Position numbers and translations under genes: made by a program. The notes beneath the pieces are model-generated. The model saw only the letters and a program-made list of their open reading frames with translations, made no database searches and was not told where the DNA came from. This document shows, piece after piece, positions 6,397 to 6,479 of a DNA stretch of 6,479 bases (the first letter of the stretch is position 1; each line of letters opens with the position of its first letter). This DNA comes from Tissierellia bacterium (GTDB taxonomy: Bacteria > Bacillota > Clostridia > Tissierellales > Tissierellaceae), in the NCBI GenBank assembly GCA_012521625.1, contig JAAYLY010000034.1, positions 1-6,479 on the forward strand. The letters run 5' to 3'.

Positions 6397-6479
6397 AACA
6401 GAAGTCTCCCATCTTCTATAAGTGGGAGATGAATGTTACTTGACAATTCCTTCCTTTATGATATAACCAGTATTAGAGG
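6397..6479 (+). mobile_element. Probable left end of a second IS200/IS605-type element (runs off the window)
   Basis: After GAAG (6401-6404) there is an imperfect palindrome. TCTCCCA (6405-6411) pairs with TGGGAGA (6423-6429), and CTT (6413-6415) pairs with AAG (6420-6422), leaving a single bulged T at 6412 and a CTAT loop. In characterised IS608-type ends, TnpA recognises subterminal hairpins with an extrahelical T, with a short guide just 5' of the hairpin; GAAG is placed accordingly. A strong promoter follows, as expected ahead of transposase or tnpB. The exact boundary is unknown; TTAAC at 6383-6387 and 6392-6396 are possible target motifs. No coding sequence is visible before the window ends, so this could also be an isolated end or a non-autonomous relic. 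Confidence 0.5.
6440..6467 (+). promoter_or_regulatory. Strong sigma-A promoter inside the right-hand IS-like end
   Basis: A consensus TTGACA (6440-6445) is separated by 16 bases from TATAAC (6462-6467), which is preceded by TGA (6459-6461) as an extended -10. It starts just past the hairpin and reads off the window edge, probably into transposon genes. Confidence 0.7.

Overview
This window looks like a chromosomal segment of a low-GC, endospore-forming Firmicute, most likely a Clostridia member and possibly Tissierellales-like. The reasons are the spoIVA gene, a DUF512 radical SAM protein next to der, the AT-rich intergenic DNA, the heavy use of AGG/AGA for Arg and TTA/CTA for Leu, and clear AGGAG-type ribosome binding sites. 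The genus assignment is inference.

Positions 1-125 are the right end of an IS200/IS605-type element. They hold the last codons of a TnpB-like frame (stop at 52-54), followed by a foldable tract ending in GTAGTTCAC that resembles the 3' part of a TnpB omega RNA. Positions 126-434 contain no gene. They are very AT-rich and carry a degenerate array of 17-24-nt repeats, then a run of AAGT/ACTT words just before the first gene.

Positions 435-4705 form a tight four-gene operon on the + strand. The order is a PDZ-radical SAM-DUF512 protein, der (ribosome assembly GTPase), plsY (acyl-phosphate:glycerol-3-phosphate acyltransferase) and gpsA (glycerol-3-phosphate dehydrogenase). The genes overlap by 1 base or lie 2-4 bases apart. 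GpsA makes the glycerol-3-phosphate that PlsY acylates, so the last two catalyse consecutive steps of phospholipid synthesis. A terminator-like hairpin follows gpsA.

Positions 4826-6304 encode a full-length SpoIVA, the spore-coat basement-layer ATPase. It has its own upstream promoter candidates and an intrinsic terminator that begins inside its stop codon. It is therefore probably a separate transcription unit, expressed in the mother cell during sporulation.

Positions 6305-6479 contain a candidate extended -10 promoter, then a hairpin with a bulged T, then a TTGACA/TATAAC promoter running off the window. This resembles the left end of a second IS200/IS605-type element in the same orientation as the first. 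The housekeeping and sporulation genes are ordinary. The unusual material lies in the two flanks: the mobile-element ends, a possible RNA-guide junction, and the repeat-rich leader.
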